Shown: positions 40,671-48,737 of the stretch, one piece after another
Position numbering within the stretch: position 1 is the stretch's first letter
Layout of the letters: every line of letters begins with the position of its first letter
NCBI RefSeq assembly: GCF_000178455.1
Contig: NZ_ADNU01000018.1
Span: forward strand, 62,001-126,000
Direction of reading: 5' to 3'
From: Brevibacterium mcbrellneri ATCC 49030
GTDB lineage: Bacteria; Actinomycetota; Actinomycetes; Actinomycetales; Brevibacteriaceae
DNA length: 64,000 nucleotides
Made by a program: the position numbers and the translations under genes
Notes under the pieces: generated by a model
What the model saw: the letters and a program-made list of their open reading frames with translations, nothing else
Database searches by the model: none
Told to the model about the DNA's origin: nothing

Positions 40671-41813
40671 TCATCCTCCAATCGCGCTCATGGACCTGTT
40701 GGGCTGTTCGTATGCGTCCGAATCTAGGCCAGCCTCACCCATTCCGTGAGCCTTGGGTTTGAGCCACATGGCTTGCCGCCACGCTTGCGCAATCTGGTCG
40801 TCGCTGGCCCCGGAGCGCAGTAGCGCAGCCAGGTCGAACTCTTCGTGGGAAAACAGGCACGACCGGATCTTGCCTTCGGCCGTGATGCGCGTGCGCGTGC
40901 AGGCTGAGCAGAACGGACGAGTCACCGACGCGATGATCCCCACCTGCCCGGCAACTCCACAGGAGTCCACCAGGTCAAAGAGTTCCGCAGGTGCGCTCCC
41001 GCGCCCCGCCCGAGGTTGTAGCTCCCACCGCTGTTGTAGCTGGGTGGCGATGTCGTGGGCGGTGACCATGTTCTGGCGGGTCCATCCGTGGTCGGCGTCG
41101 AGCGGCATCTGTTCAATGAACCGCACCGTGATTCCGTGGTCGATTCCAAACTGGGCGAGGTCTACGGCCTGGTGGTCGTTGACTCCTCGCATGAGCACGC
41201 TGTTGATTTTCACCCCAAATGGAGCGCTATCCCCGGCGGTTTGGTCGCGGAGGCGCAGGGCCGCGTTGAGCCCATCCATGACTTCGGAGAACTTGGTACG
41301 CCGGGACAGTTGCGCGAACGTCGCGGGGTCAACGGTGTCCAGCGAAACGTTAATGCGGTTCAGGCCGGCTTGGTGAAGCGTGGGTAGGTGTTTCTCAAGA
41401 CTAATAGCGTTGGTGGTCATAGCGATCGGCAGGTCCGGGTGGTTGCCACGAATACTCGCAACTATGTGCTCCAAATCTCGACGCAACAGCGGTTCTCCGC
41501 CGGTGAGCCGAAGCTCACGCACCCCCAGAACGTCTACTGCGACACGGACAAGCCGAACCACCTCGGCGGCGGTGAGGACAGCTTCCTTGGGCAGGAACGT
41601 CATTCCGGACGCAGGCATACAGTACGTACAGCGCAGATTGCACAGATCCGTGAGCGAAACCCGCAGGTCAGTGCCTGTGCGCCCGAAGGTGTCGGCCAGT
41701 GGGCCCGAGGTGGGGGCGTCGTGCGCCCGTCGCTCCAGCGTGTCCCGGGTGTGCGAGGCGCGGTCGGCGACACTTTCTGTGCGGATCGACGGCATTCCCA
41801 GTGACACGTTCAT
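40671..41813 (-). CDS. moaA: GTP 3',8-cyclase MoaA
   Basis: 380 residues. The radical SAM cluster motif is in CNLRCTYCMPASG (CxxxCxxC), and the second cluster is in CSACTRTRITAEGKIRSC. The C-terminal Gly-Gly (SAIGG) needed for activity is present. The N-terminus is about 40 residues longer than in E. coli, as usual in actinobacteria; a later start is possible. It makes the first intermediate of molybdenum cofactor and reads with moaD. Confidence 0.95.
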   Translation of the reverse strand: MNVSLGMPSIRTESVADRASHTRDTLERRAHDAPTSGPLADTFGRTGTDLRVSLTDLCNLRCTYCMPASGMTFLPKEAVLTAAEVVRLVRVAVDVLGVRELRLTGGEPLLRRDLEHIVASIRGNHPDLPIAMTTNAISLEKHLPTLHQAGLNRINVSLDTVDPATFAQLSRRTKFSEVMDGLNAALRLRDQTAGDSAPFGVKINSVLMRGVNDHQAVDLAQFGIDHGITVRFIEQMPLDADHGWTRQNMVTAHDIATQLQQRWELQPRAGRGSAPAELFDLVDSCGVAGQVGIIASVTRPFCSACTRTRITAEGKIRSCLFSHEEFDLAALLRSGASDDQIAQAWRQAMWLKPKAHGMGEAGLDSDAYEQPNRSMSAIGG

Positions 41814-41852
41814 CTCACTAGGGTATCGGCGAGCGCAGGTAGTGTTAAGCGC

Positions 41853-42848
41853 ATGAGGAAAAATGACGCTGCGTATGTTCTGGTGGTGTCGAGTTCAGTT
41901 GCTCGCGGTGACGCGACTGATACCACGGGGCCCGAACTCATCGAATGGTTGCGCGGGCTTGGCTTTGCGACTCCTGACCCGGTGCGTGTGAGCGACGGGC
42001 ACGCGGTTGCCGATGCGCTTGAGCGGATCCTGCGTGACGCGCCTGCCGTGGTGATCACGACGGGTGGAACCGGGCTGACCCCGGACGATGTGACACCTGA
42101 GATGACGGCCCGTTTTGTTGAGCGCCGGGTTCCTGGGATTGAGCAGGCGTTGATCGCGCAGGGTCTGGAGCACACTCCTCATGCTGCTTTGAGTCGAGGA
42201 ATCGCCGGGGTCGCGGGGTCGACGCTGGTGATCAACCTTCCGGGTTCGCGGTCGGCTGTTCGCGACGCCATGGTGACGCTTGCGCCTCTGGTGCCGCACG
42301 CGTGTGAGCAGATTGCGGATGTGCGCACCCACGGCCGAGGTGTCGACGAGGCCGCGTTGGACGCGCCTGCCCAGCCGGAGGCTTCCGGGGGCGCGCCCGC
42401 CGAGCTGGCAGACCAGCCGGCAACCACCTCGGCGGTGGTGGCAACCCGTATCACCCGGGACCCGTGCCTGACCGACGCGGCCAGCACGGTCGTCACCCCA
42501 GAGTGTGGGGCGGTCGTGGAGTTCAGCGGAGTCATCCGCAACCACGACTCCGGCCGAGGTGGCGTCGTGGGCCTGGACTACACGTGCCACCCGGATGCGG
42601 AGGAAATGCTCGCGCAGGTGGTGGGCGAGGTTGCCCAAGCGCACCCGGGGACTCGGGTTTTGTGCGAACATCGGGTGGGATCGTTGCAGGTGGGCGACGT
42701 GGCGATCGTGGTTGCGGTGGCTGCGGCGCACCGGAAGGCCGCGTTCGACTGCTGCGAAGACGTTGTCAACCAGGTCAAGGCGCGTGTGCCCATTTGGAAG
42801 CAGCAGCACTACGACACCGGCGGACACGACTGGGTGGGCCTGCAGTGA
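41853..42848 (+). CDS. MoaB/MogA-MoaE fusion protein
   Basis: 331 residues in two parts. Residues 1-160 are a MogA/MoaB domain (VITTGGTGLTPDDVTPEMT and the NLPGSRSAVRDAM end) that adenylylates molybdopterin. After an Ala/Pro-rich linker, residues about 200-331 are MoaE, the large molybdopterin synthase subunit (VVEFSGVIRNHDSG, YTCHPDAEEML, CEHRVGSLQVGD, AHRKAAFDCCEDVVNQVKARVPIWKQ with the catalytic Lys). The stop overlaps the GTG of the next gene. It is divergent from moaA. Confidence 0.93.
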   Translation: MRKNDAAYVLVVSSSVARGDATDTTGPELIEWLRGLGFATPDPVRVSDGHAVADALERILRDAPAVVITTGGTGLTPDDVTPEMTARFVERRVPGIEQALIAQGLEHTPHAALSRGIAGVAGSTLVINLPGSRSAVRDAMVTLAPLVPHACEQIADVRTHGRGVDEAALDAPAQPEASGGAPAELADQPATTSAVVATRITRDPCLTDAASTVVTPECGAVVEFSGVIRNHDSGRGGVVGLDYTCHPDAEEMLAQVVGEVAQAHPGTRVLCEHRVGSLQVGDVAIVVAVAAAHRKAAFDCCEDVVNQVKARVPIWKQQHYDTGGHDWVGLQ

Positions 42849-44050
42849 CAGAAGGCGTGACGCATGGTCTGGGAGGTTCACGTGGCTTGGGCGATGACCG
42901 GGGCCAGGCCCGTGTGAGCGGGCGCTATGTGCGGCAGCTCAACGTTGTGGGCCTGACCGGGCAACAGGCTCTAGCGCGGGCTCGGGTGCTGGTCGTCGGT
43001 GCTGGTGGCTTGGGCTCCCCGGCGGCGATTTACCTGGCCAGCGCGGGTGTGGGCACGTTGGGGCTCATCGATGACGACATTGTTGAGACGTCGAATCTTC
43101 ACCGCCAACCGCTCCACATGACTGAGTCGGTGGGGGAGCCCAAGGTCGAATCGGCGGCTGCGCATTTAACGGCCCTGAACCCAGACGTCCACGTGGTGAC
43201 GCACCGTGAACGGCTCACCGCGGACAACGCCCGTCAGCTTTTGCGTGATTATGACGTGGTCCTGGACGGGGCTGATAATTTTGCCACTCGTTATGTTGTC
43301 TCGGATGCCTGCCGGGACGTAGGGGTTCCGCACGTGTGGGCGGCCGTGTTGACAACCGGTGGGCAAATGTCCGTGTTCATGCCCCACGGCCCCACGTACC
43401 GCGACCTGTATCCAGTTGCGCCAAGTGACGTTCCCACGTGCGCCGAGGCTGGTGTTCTGGGAGTTGTTCCCGGCCAGTTGGGGGTGGCCCAAGCGGCTGA
43501 AGCCCTCAAACTCATCACCGGCCTTGGCCAACCTTTGGTGGGGCAGGTGGGGGTCTATGACATGCTCACCGGCATGTGGGAATATGTGCCGTTGGTGGGC
43601 TCCGGTGGGGCGCCGCAGCCTGAGACTGGCTCAACGCGTCAGTCTGAAACCCACTCAGTGGGCGTGGAGGAGCCTGGCTGGTTTGAGCCCGCCGAGGTGG
43701 TTCCTGCGGAAATTCCCGCAGGCGCCTTTGTTCTGGACGTGCGGGAAGAATCCGAGTTCGATTCGGGGCATGCACCCGGTGCTCGCCTGTTGCCGTTGTC
43801 AACGATCATGGATAACCCGGAAGGGTCGGCGCGCGCACTTGCGCTTGAGGTTGAACACACACCAGATCCGCACGTTTATGTCATGTGTCAGGCCGGTGTG
43901 CGCTCGCAGTATGCGATCCAAATGTTTCACTCTCAACCGAGCGTGCAGCACGTCCGCCTCACCAACGTGATCGGCGGTATGTACGGGTGGATGGGGGCCG
44001 GGCTACCGGTTGTGCAACCCGCTCCGGGTGAAAACGAAACCGGGAACTAG
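42845..44050 (+). CDS. moeB: MoeB/ThiF adenylyltransferase with rhodanese domain
   Basis: 401 residues from a GTG at 42845 coupled to the previous stop. An E1-like domain has the nucleotide motif VLVVGAGGLGSPAAIYLASAGVG, NLHRQ and DGADNFATRYV. A C-terminal rhodanese domain (about 300-390) has DVREESEFDSGHAPGA and the active Cys in VMCQAGVRS. It adenylates and sulfurates MoaD and possibly ThiS. The usual E1 zinc Cys pairs look partly missing (one is in VPTCAEAG). A much longer open frame upstream overlaps the fusion gene and is not coding. Confidence 0.92.
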   Translation: MTEGVTHGLGGSRGLGDDRGQARVSGRYVRQLNVVGLTGQQALARARVLVVGAGGLGSPAAIYLASAGVGTLGLIDDDIVETSNLHRQPLHMTESVGEPKVESAAAHLTALNPDVHVVTHRERLTADNARQLLRDYDVVLDGADNFATRYVVSDACRDVGVPHVWAAVLTTGGQMSVFMPHGPTYRDLYPVAPSDVPTCAEAGVLGVVPGQLGVAQAAEALKLITGLGQPLVGQVGVYDMLTGMWEYVPLVGSGGAPQPETGSTRQSETHSVGVEEPGWFEPAEVVPAEIPAGAFVLDVREESEFDSGHAPGARLLPLSTIMDNPEGSARALALEVEHTPDPHVYVMCQAGVRSQYAIQMFHSQPSVQHVRLTNVIGGMYGWMGAGLPVVQPAPGENETGN

Positions 44051-44706
44051 CCCACGAGCTCGGTGGCGAGACCGCGGGGCTGGGCAGCGACCTCGGCCCT
44101 GGTACCCACCTGAACAACGTGCCCATCCCCAAGAACCACGATGTGATCTGCGAGTTCAATATCGGCCCGGTCGTGAGTAATGAGAAGCACGGGAGTGCTG
44201 AGCGAGCGCAGGTGCGTGCGAAGCTCGGTACGTGCAGGCGCGTCCAAAGCCACGAAGGGTTCATCCAACAACAGCAGTTCCGGCCGTGGAGCAAGTGCGC
44301 GGGCCAGGGCAACTCGGGCTGCTTGCCCGCCAGACAGGGTGCTGGGCATGCGTGCGCGCAGGTCGTCTACGTGAAAACGTTTCAGTTCTTCAACCGCGCG
44401 TGCCTTCTCACCTCGGGGTAGACCAAAAGCCACGTTCGCCTCCACGTTCATGTGGGGAAACACGTGTGGGTCTTGCATGACATAGCCGATCCTGCGTTTA
44501 TGAGCCGGAACAGCAGGGGAAGTGAACTCTCGCTGCCCTACCTGCACGGTGGCGCCACGTACCGAAAGCAGACCGGCGATGACATCGAACGTGGTGGACT
44601 TACCCGCCCCATTAGGGCCAATCACAGCAGTGACACCCGTAAGCGGGACCTCAACGTCAATGTCCACCCCCCGCTGGGGCAACGAAAACGCAACATGCAG
44701 GGTCAC
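44047..44706 (-). CDS. modC: molybdate ABC transporter, ATP-binding subunit
   Basis: 219 residues. It has Walker A VIGPNGAGKST, signature LSGGQAARVALARAL, Walker B LLLLDEPF and the switch His in LLITHDRAD. It is shorter than typical ModC (about 350) because the C-terminal TOBE domain is missing; a separate TOBE protein is encoded two genes away. Its stop shares the palindrome ctag with the stop of the convergent moeB. Its start overlaps modB. Confidence 0.92.
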   Translation of the reverse strand: MTLHVAFSLPQRGVDIDVEVPLTGVTAVIGPNGAGKSTTFDVIAGLLSVRGATVQVGQREFTSPAVPAHKRRIGYVMQDPHVFPHMNVEANVAFGLPRGEKARAVEELKRFHVDDLRARMPSTLSGGQAARVALARALAPRPELLLLDEPFVALDAPARTELRTHLRSLSTPVLLITHDRADIELADHIVVLGDGHVVQVGTRAEVAAQPRGLATELVG

Positions 44707-45518
44707 TGGCGGCCACCTCGGGACGTTTTACGGTACATGGTAGCCACCACAACGAACGCCACAACCATGAGAACCACGGATACCGCTACCGCCCCTGGCG
44801 TGTCACCGGAATCAGACAGCAGATACACCTCAAGCGGAAGCGTGCGCGTCACCCCCTGGAGCGAACCCGCAAATGTCACGGTCGCCCCAAACTCACCCAG
44901 AGCGCGCGCAAAAGCCAACACCGCACCAGAAATGAGCGCGGGCCGGATCAGAGGCACAACAATGCGAAACAGCGTGCGGGTAGGGCCAGCGCCCAATGTC
45001 GTCGCGACTCTGGCGAACCCAGGGTCCAGCGAGGTGAGCGCACCTTCAACCGTGAGCACCACAAACGGCATCGCCACGAACGTTTGGGCCACAACCACCG
45101 CAACCGTTGTGAACGCGATCGACACACCTGCCGCTTCCAAAGAAGATCCGACGAGCCCCGCACGCCCAAAAGTTGCAAGAAGCGCAATCCCTCCCACAAC
45201 AGGCGGAAGAACCAAAGGCAAAAGCACCACCGTGCGCAACAACCGCACACCCGGAAACTCGCGGACCGTCAACAACGCCAAAGGAATGCCCAGAAGAACC
45301 GACAACAAGGTTGCACACGTGGCTGTAATGAGCGACAGCCATAAAGCCTGTAGCGCAGACGGGGCCGTGATCAGCGAGAAAAACTCCGGCCAATCAGCCC
45401 GAACCACCAACCCCACAATGGGAAACGCCACGAAACTCGCCGCCACAACAGCCGGCACCCACATCCACCGAGGAAACGGTGTTGCAGACTGTGATGTCAC
45501 ATCAGCGTCTGGTTTCAC
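44703..45518 (-). CDS. modB: molybdate ABC transporter, permease
   Basis: 271 residues with five or six membrane helices and the binding-protein-dependent permease loop ARALGEFGATVTFAGSL, the ModB/CysW-like EAA motif. It forms the membrane channel for molybdate with ModC. Its start overlaps the modA stop (atga). Confidence 0.93.
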   Translation of the reverse strand: MKPDADVTSQSATPFPRWMWVPAVVAASFVAFPIVGLVVRADWPEFFSLITAPSALQALWLSLITATCATLLSVLLGIPLALLTVREFPGVRLLRTVVLLPLVLPPVVGGIALLATFGRAGLVGSSLEAAGVSIAFTTVAVVVAQTFVAMPFVVLTVEGALTSLDPGFARVATTLGAGPTRTLFRIVVPLIRPALISGAVLAFARALGEFGATVTFAGSLQGVTRTLPLEVYLLSDSGDTPGAVAVSVVLMVVAFVVVATMYRKTSRGGRQ

Positions 45519-46264
45519 GGCTGCCCAAAACCGTTCGCGTGAAGCACCTGCTGAGCACGATCAGACAAAACAAACTCAACGAACTGCGCAGCGCTCGCAG
45601 TCTTCTTACCGTGGGAGGTGACGGCGATGGGGTAACGGTTGACGACCTCGGCGGCCTGCGGAAAATCCACCGCCTCCACCTTGTCTGACGCGCGGGCGTC
45701 AGTCACGTACACCAGCCCCGCATCAACCTGACCAGACTCCACTTTTGTGAGCACGGCCGTCACCTTGGACTCTTCCGTTGCCGGGGCCAAAGACACGCCA
45801 GCAACATCAAGCACCTGCTTGGTGGCATGCCCACACGGAACGGCGGGGGCACACACGGCAACCTTGACGCCCGGCCGTGTAAGCGTCTCCAGGCTCGCGA
45901 TGTTCGCAGGGTTGCCTTCAGGCACGGCGATCGTGAGCGTGTTCGAAGCGAAAATGCGCGGCTCCTGAACAAGCCCGGCTTGGGAAGCTGTGTCCATGGT
46001 GGGCTCATCGGCGGAAGCGAAAACCTGGGCCGGAGCGCCGGACTTCATCTGCTCAACCAACCCAGACGAACCAGCAAAGCTGAAGGTCACATCGGTGCCG
46101 GTTTCCTCTTCGAAATCCTTCCCGATTTCTTCAAACGACTTCTTCAACGAAGCTGCAGCGAAAACCGTGAGGGAAGATCCTGGATCTGCCTTATCGCATG
46201 AAGTGAGCGCACAACACGTCAGTGTGAGGGCGATCGCTACTGCACGTGGCTTCATCATGGTCAT
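45515..46264 (-). CDS. modA: molybdate-binding lipoprotein
   Basis: 249 residues. The lipoprotein signal ends with lipobox LTSC (Cys about 22). The mature part has the ModA pattern: LTVFAAASLKKSFEEIG, FSFAGSSGLVEQMKSGAPAQVFASAD (oxyanion-binding Ser) and the VYVTDA segment. The start is ATG 46264 or the ATG 6 bp downstream. It is the first gene of a modABC operon with 4-bp overlaps. Confidence 0.93.
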   Translation of the reverse strand: MTMMKPRAVAIALTLTCCALTSCDKADPGSSLTVFAAASLKKSFEEIGKDFEEETGTDVTFSFAGSSGLVEQMKSGAPAQVFASADEPTMDTASQAGLVQEPRIFASNTLTIAVPEGNPANIASLETLTRPGVKVAVCAPAVPCGHATKQVLDVAGVSLAPATEESKVTAVLTKVESGQVDAGLVYVTDARASDKVEAVDFPQAAEVVNRYPIAVTSHGKKTASAAQFVEFVLSDRAQQVLHANGFGQP

Positions 46265-46303
46265 GCTCCCGATGGTACGACGCCGATGGGTCCAAACAAG
46301 ACC

Positions 46304-46705
46304 TTAAATCCGTTCCAGTGCAATCGCTTGTGCCAGGGCGCTGGCGATCACAGCGTTCCCCGGGGTTAGTTGCATCCGATCAATCTCGTCGGTGCCCACC
46401 AAGGAAAAAATCCGGTGCGGGCCGGCCTGTATTTCGACCAACGACATGACATCACCGCGCTTCACGTCGGTGACAATGCCATAAAACCGGTTCGACACGC
46501 TCGTGGACACGTGACGCGGGTCTTCGGGCAGGGCCGTGATTTTGCGGGCGTGGCGAGCCAGCTCCACCCCGTCGACAACCGTGCGACCCGCTGAGTCAGT
46601 GCGGTGGGTGAGCGCGCCGGCTGCGATCCAGCGCCGTACCGTGTCGGTACTCACGTCGAGGAAGCGGGCAGCTTCGGAAACGCGGTACATAGGTGTGTCA
46701 GTCAT
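46304..46705 (-). CDS. helix-turn-helix TOBE molybdate-binding protein
   Basis: 133 residues from the ATG at 46705, overlapping the moaC end by 8 bp. The N-terminal 55 residues are a MerR/excisionase-like helix-turn-helix (MYRVSEAARFLDVSTDTVRRW). The rest is a single TOBE/Mop domain (SVSNRFYGIVTDVKRGDVMSLVEIQ) that binds molybdate. It may be a molybdate-responsive regulator or store, and it could replace the TOBE domain missing from ModC. Confidence 0.87.
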   Translation of the reverse strand: MTDTPMYRVSEAARFLDVSTDTVRRWIAAGALTHRTDSAGRTVVDGVELARHARKITALPEDPRHVSTSVSNRFYGIVTDVKRGDVMSLVEIQAGPHRIFSLVGTDEIDRMQLTPGNAVIASALAQAIALERI

Positions 46706-47246
46706 CTGAATCCTGGGGTAGTGATGGGTGGGTGTGCCCGAGGTGGTTCGCGGCTTCACGGGACCAGTCGCCCGATTTACCACCGGACTTCGCATCAACC
46801 TTGATGTCCGTGAGAACCGCGTGCTTGTCAACGGCTTTGATCATGTCGTAGATGGTGAGCGCGGTCAGCGAAACAGCCGTAAGCGCCTCCATTTCGACGC
46901 CCGTTTTGCCCGAAGTCTTCACCACGGCCTGAATGTGTACACGGTCGTGCTCAAGGCTGAACGTCACGTCGATACCCGAAAGATCCAGCGGATGGCACAG
47001 CGGAATGAGGTCCCACGTGCGTTTTGCCCCCATGATTCCAGCAATGCGAGCAATGGGCAGGGCTTCTCCTTTAGGCAGGTTTCCTGACGCAATCAGCTCC
47101 ATGACCTCGGGCGTGGTGATCACCGTGCCACTTGCTACGGCCCGGCGGGCTGTCACGGGTTTGCCGCCCACGTCTACCATGCGCGCGGCCCCGGATTCGT
47201 CCACGTGGGACAACTGGGGTGCGCTGCGCTTCGAACTCCCTGTCAT
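46698..47246 (-). CDS. moaC: cyclic pyranopterin monophosphate synthase MoaC
   Basis: 182 residues from the ATG at 47246. It shows the MoaC pattern: HVDESGAARMVDVGGKPVTARRA, the LIPLCHPLDLSG active-site motif, GVEMEALTAVSLTALTIYDM and DIKVDAKSGGKSGD (catalytic Lys). It converts the MoaA product to precursor Z. It lies between moeA and the TOBE gene in a leftward run. Confidence 0.95.
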   Translation of the reverse strand: MTGSSKRSAPQLSHVDESGAARMVDVGGKPVTARRAVASGTVITTPEVMELIASGNLPKGEALPIARIAGIMGAKRTWDLIPLCHPLDLSGIDVTFSLEHDRVHIQAVVKTSGKTGVEMEALTAVSLTALTIYDMIKAVDKHAVLTDIKVDAKSGGKSGDWSREAANHLGHTHPSLPQDSDD

Positions 47247-47290
47247 GAGGCACACGCTAGCAGGTTCCAGTGCCTGCAAACCCCGGTAGC

Positions 47291-48598
47291 TTAGAGTGCG
47301 AGCGCCTCAAACGTGTCGCCGTCTTCGATGACTGTGACATCTTCAGGGATTATCATCAGCAGGGTCGCCTCGACCTGCCGGTGTAGCAGGTGCGAACTGT
47401 TACTCCACGCCAACTGTGCACTTCCATCAGCATCAAGGCGCGCGAATCGCATCTGGGTTTTCCCCATGGGACTGCTCAGTGGATCACCGCCCGGAGTTCG
47501 CACCGTGACGTTCATACGGTTTCGGGGCCGTGCTCCAAACAGCGAGGTACGCAACAACACCTCAATGCTCACCAGCGTAGACACCGGATTTCCAGGCAAC
47601 GCAACCCACGGAACCTCTGCCAACTGGCCCACTGCCTGCGGACCGCCCGGCTGCATAGGAAGGCGACAGAACTCCATGCCACTATTTGGGAGCCTGGGAG
47701 ACTGCGCACCGCCGTACCAGTTCTCGACTCCCTGTTGTACCTCCAGCTCTGAGGCCAATCGAATGACTTCGCGTGCCCCCATGGAAATGCCGCCCATCGA
47801 CACAACCACATCGGCGCGCCGGGTGTCATCTGCCTGCCACGAACGCACCGCATCCAGGAGCAAGTCTGGATGGTCGGGGGCGTGTAAGGTGCCTACCACG
47901 TGGGCTCCCGCTGCTGAAAGTGCCGCCACCGCCGCCGAGGTGTTGGAATCGTAGATCTGCGCCGCACCCGGGCGCAGACCCGGCTGGCACACTTCGTCAC
48001 CCGTGGACACCACCAGAACCCGCAATGGTTTAAACACGGCAATCTGTGTGAGACCCACGGACGCGAGTGACCCGAGTCGCGCCGGCGTGAGGTGATCACC
48101 AACAGCGCACAGCTCTTCGTCATAGTCGATGTCGCTACCCCGGTACCGAACGAACCTACCCGACTCAAAAGTCGCCTGGGGCGTAAACGTCACATGTGTC
48201 AGGTCATCGAAACCAGCCACTGTCTCTTCCACCGGAACCACACACAGATCGCATTCGTCATCGTCGAACGCCGCGCCATTCCAGTCGGGAATCTTCGCCC
48301 CCGTCATAATGGGCATCGCAAAGCCCGGTGTGAGCGGTACGGGGTTGTGCCCGGCGGCAGCCATGGGAAGGAGAGGAACGGGCTTACCTGCTACCACCTC
48401 GGGATCGTTGGGATGCACAACAAACCCGTCCATTTGGGAGTTGTTGAACCGGGGAACCTGCTCAGCGGACTTAACGTGCTGGGCTGCCCGCAACGGCATG
48501 GGATGGGTGGCCACCTGAGCAAGATCGCGGTACTCCCAACTACTCATGAGCAGGAGGATGTCGAAAAGTTTTTCGCGATAATCCGCAATCGAGACCAT
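47291..48598 (-). CDS. moeA: molybdopterin molybdotransferase MoeA
   Basis: 435 residues from the ATG at 48598 (MVSIADYREKL). It has the family motifs RFNNSQMDGFVV, IMTGAKIPDWNGAAF, VLVVSTGDEVCQPG, the molybdopterin-binding VVSMGGISMGAREV and LPGNPVSTLVS. It inserts molybdate into adenylylated molybdopterin. With moaA, moaC, moaD, MoaB-MoaE and moeB this gives a full pathway to molybdopterin cofactor. Confidence 0.94.
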   Translation of the reverse strand: MVSIADYREKLFDILLLMSSWEYRDLAQVATHPMPLRAAQHVKSAEQVPRFNNSQMDGFVVHPNDPEVVAGKPVPLLPMAAAGHNPVPLTPGFAMPIMTGAKIPDWNGAAFDDDECDLCVVPVEETVAGFDDLTHVTFTPQATFESGRFVRYRGSDIDYDEELCAVGDHLTPARLGSLASVGLTQIAVFKPLRVLVVSTGDEVCQPGLRPGAAQIYDSNTSAAVAALSAAGAHVVGTLHAPDHPDLLLDAVRSWQADDTRRADVVVSMGGISMGAREVIRLASELEVQQGVENWYGGAQSPRLPNSGMEFCRLPMQPGGPQAVGQLAEVPWVALPGNPVSTLVSIEVLLRTSLFGARPRNRMNVTVRTPGGDPLSSPMGKTQMRFARLDADGSAQLAWSNSSHLLHRQVEATLLMIIPEDVTVIEDGDTFEALAL

Positions 48599-48737
48599 GT
48601 CAGTAGAGTACGGCCCGTGTCGCACGCGCGCCAGAGCGTGCCTCGCCGCCCAGTCCGCACGCCGCAGAGCACGCCCCTCCATGTCCATGTGTGACACCCG
48701 CACGCACGCTCAACCCAGAGTTTGGAACAATGAGAGC

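Noticed and set aside
42464-42844. N-terminal extension of the MoeB-like gene
   Set aside because: It overlaps the MoaE domain in another frame. A GTG at 42845 overlapping the previous stop gives the normal MoeB start.
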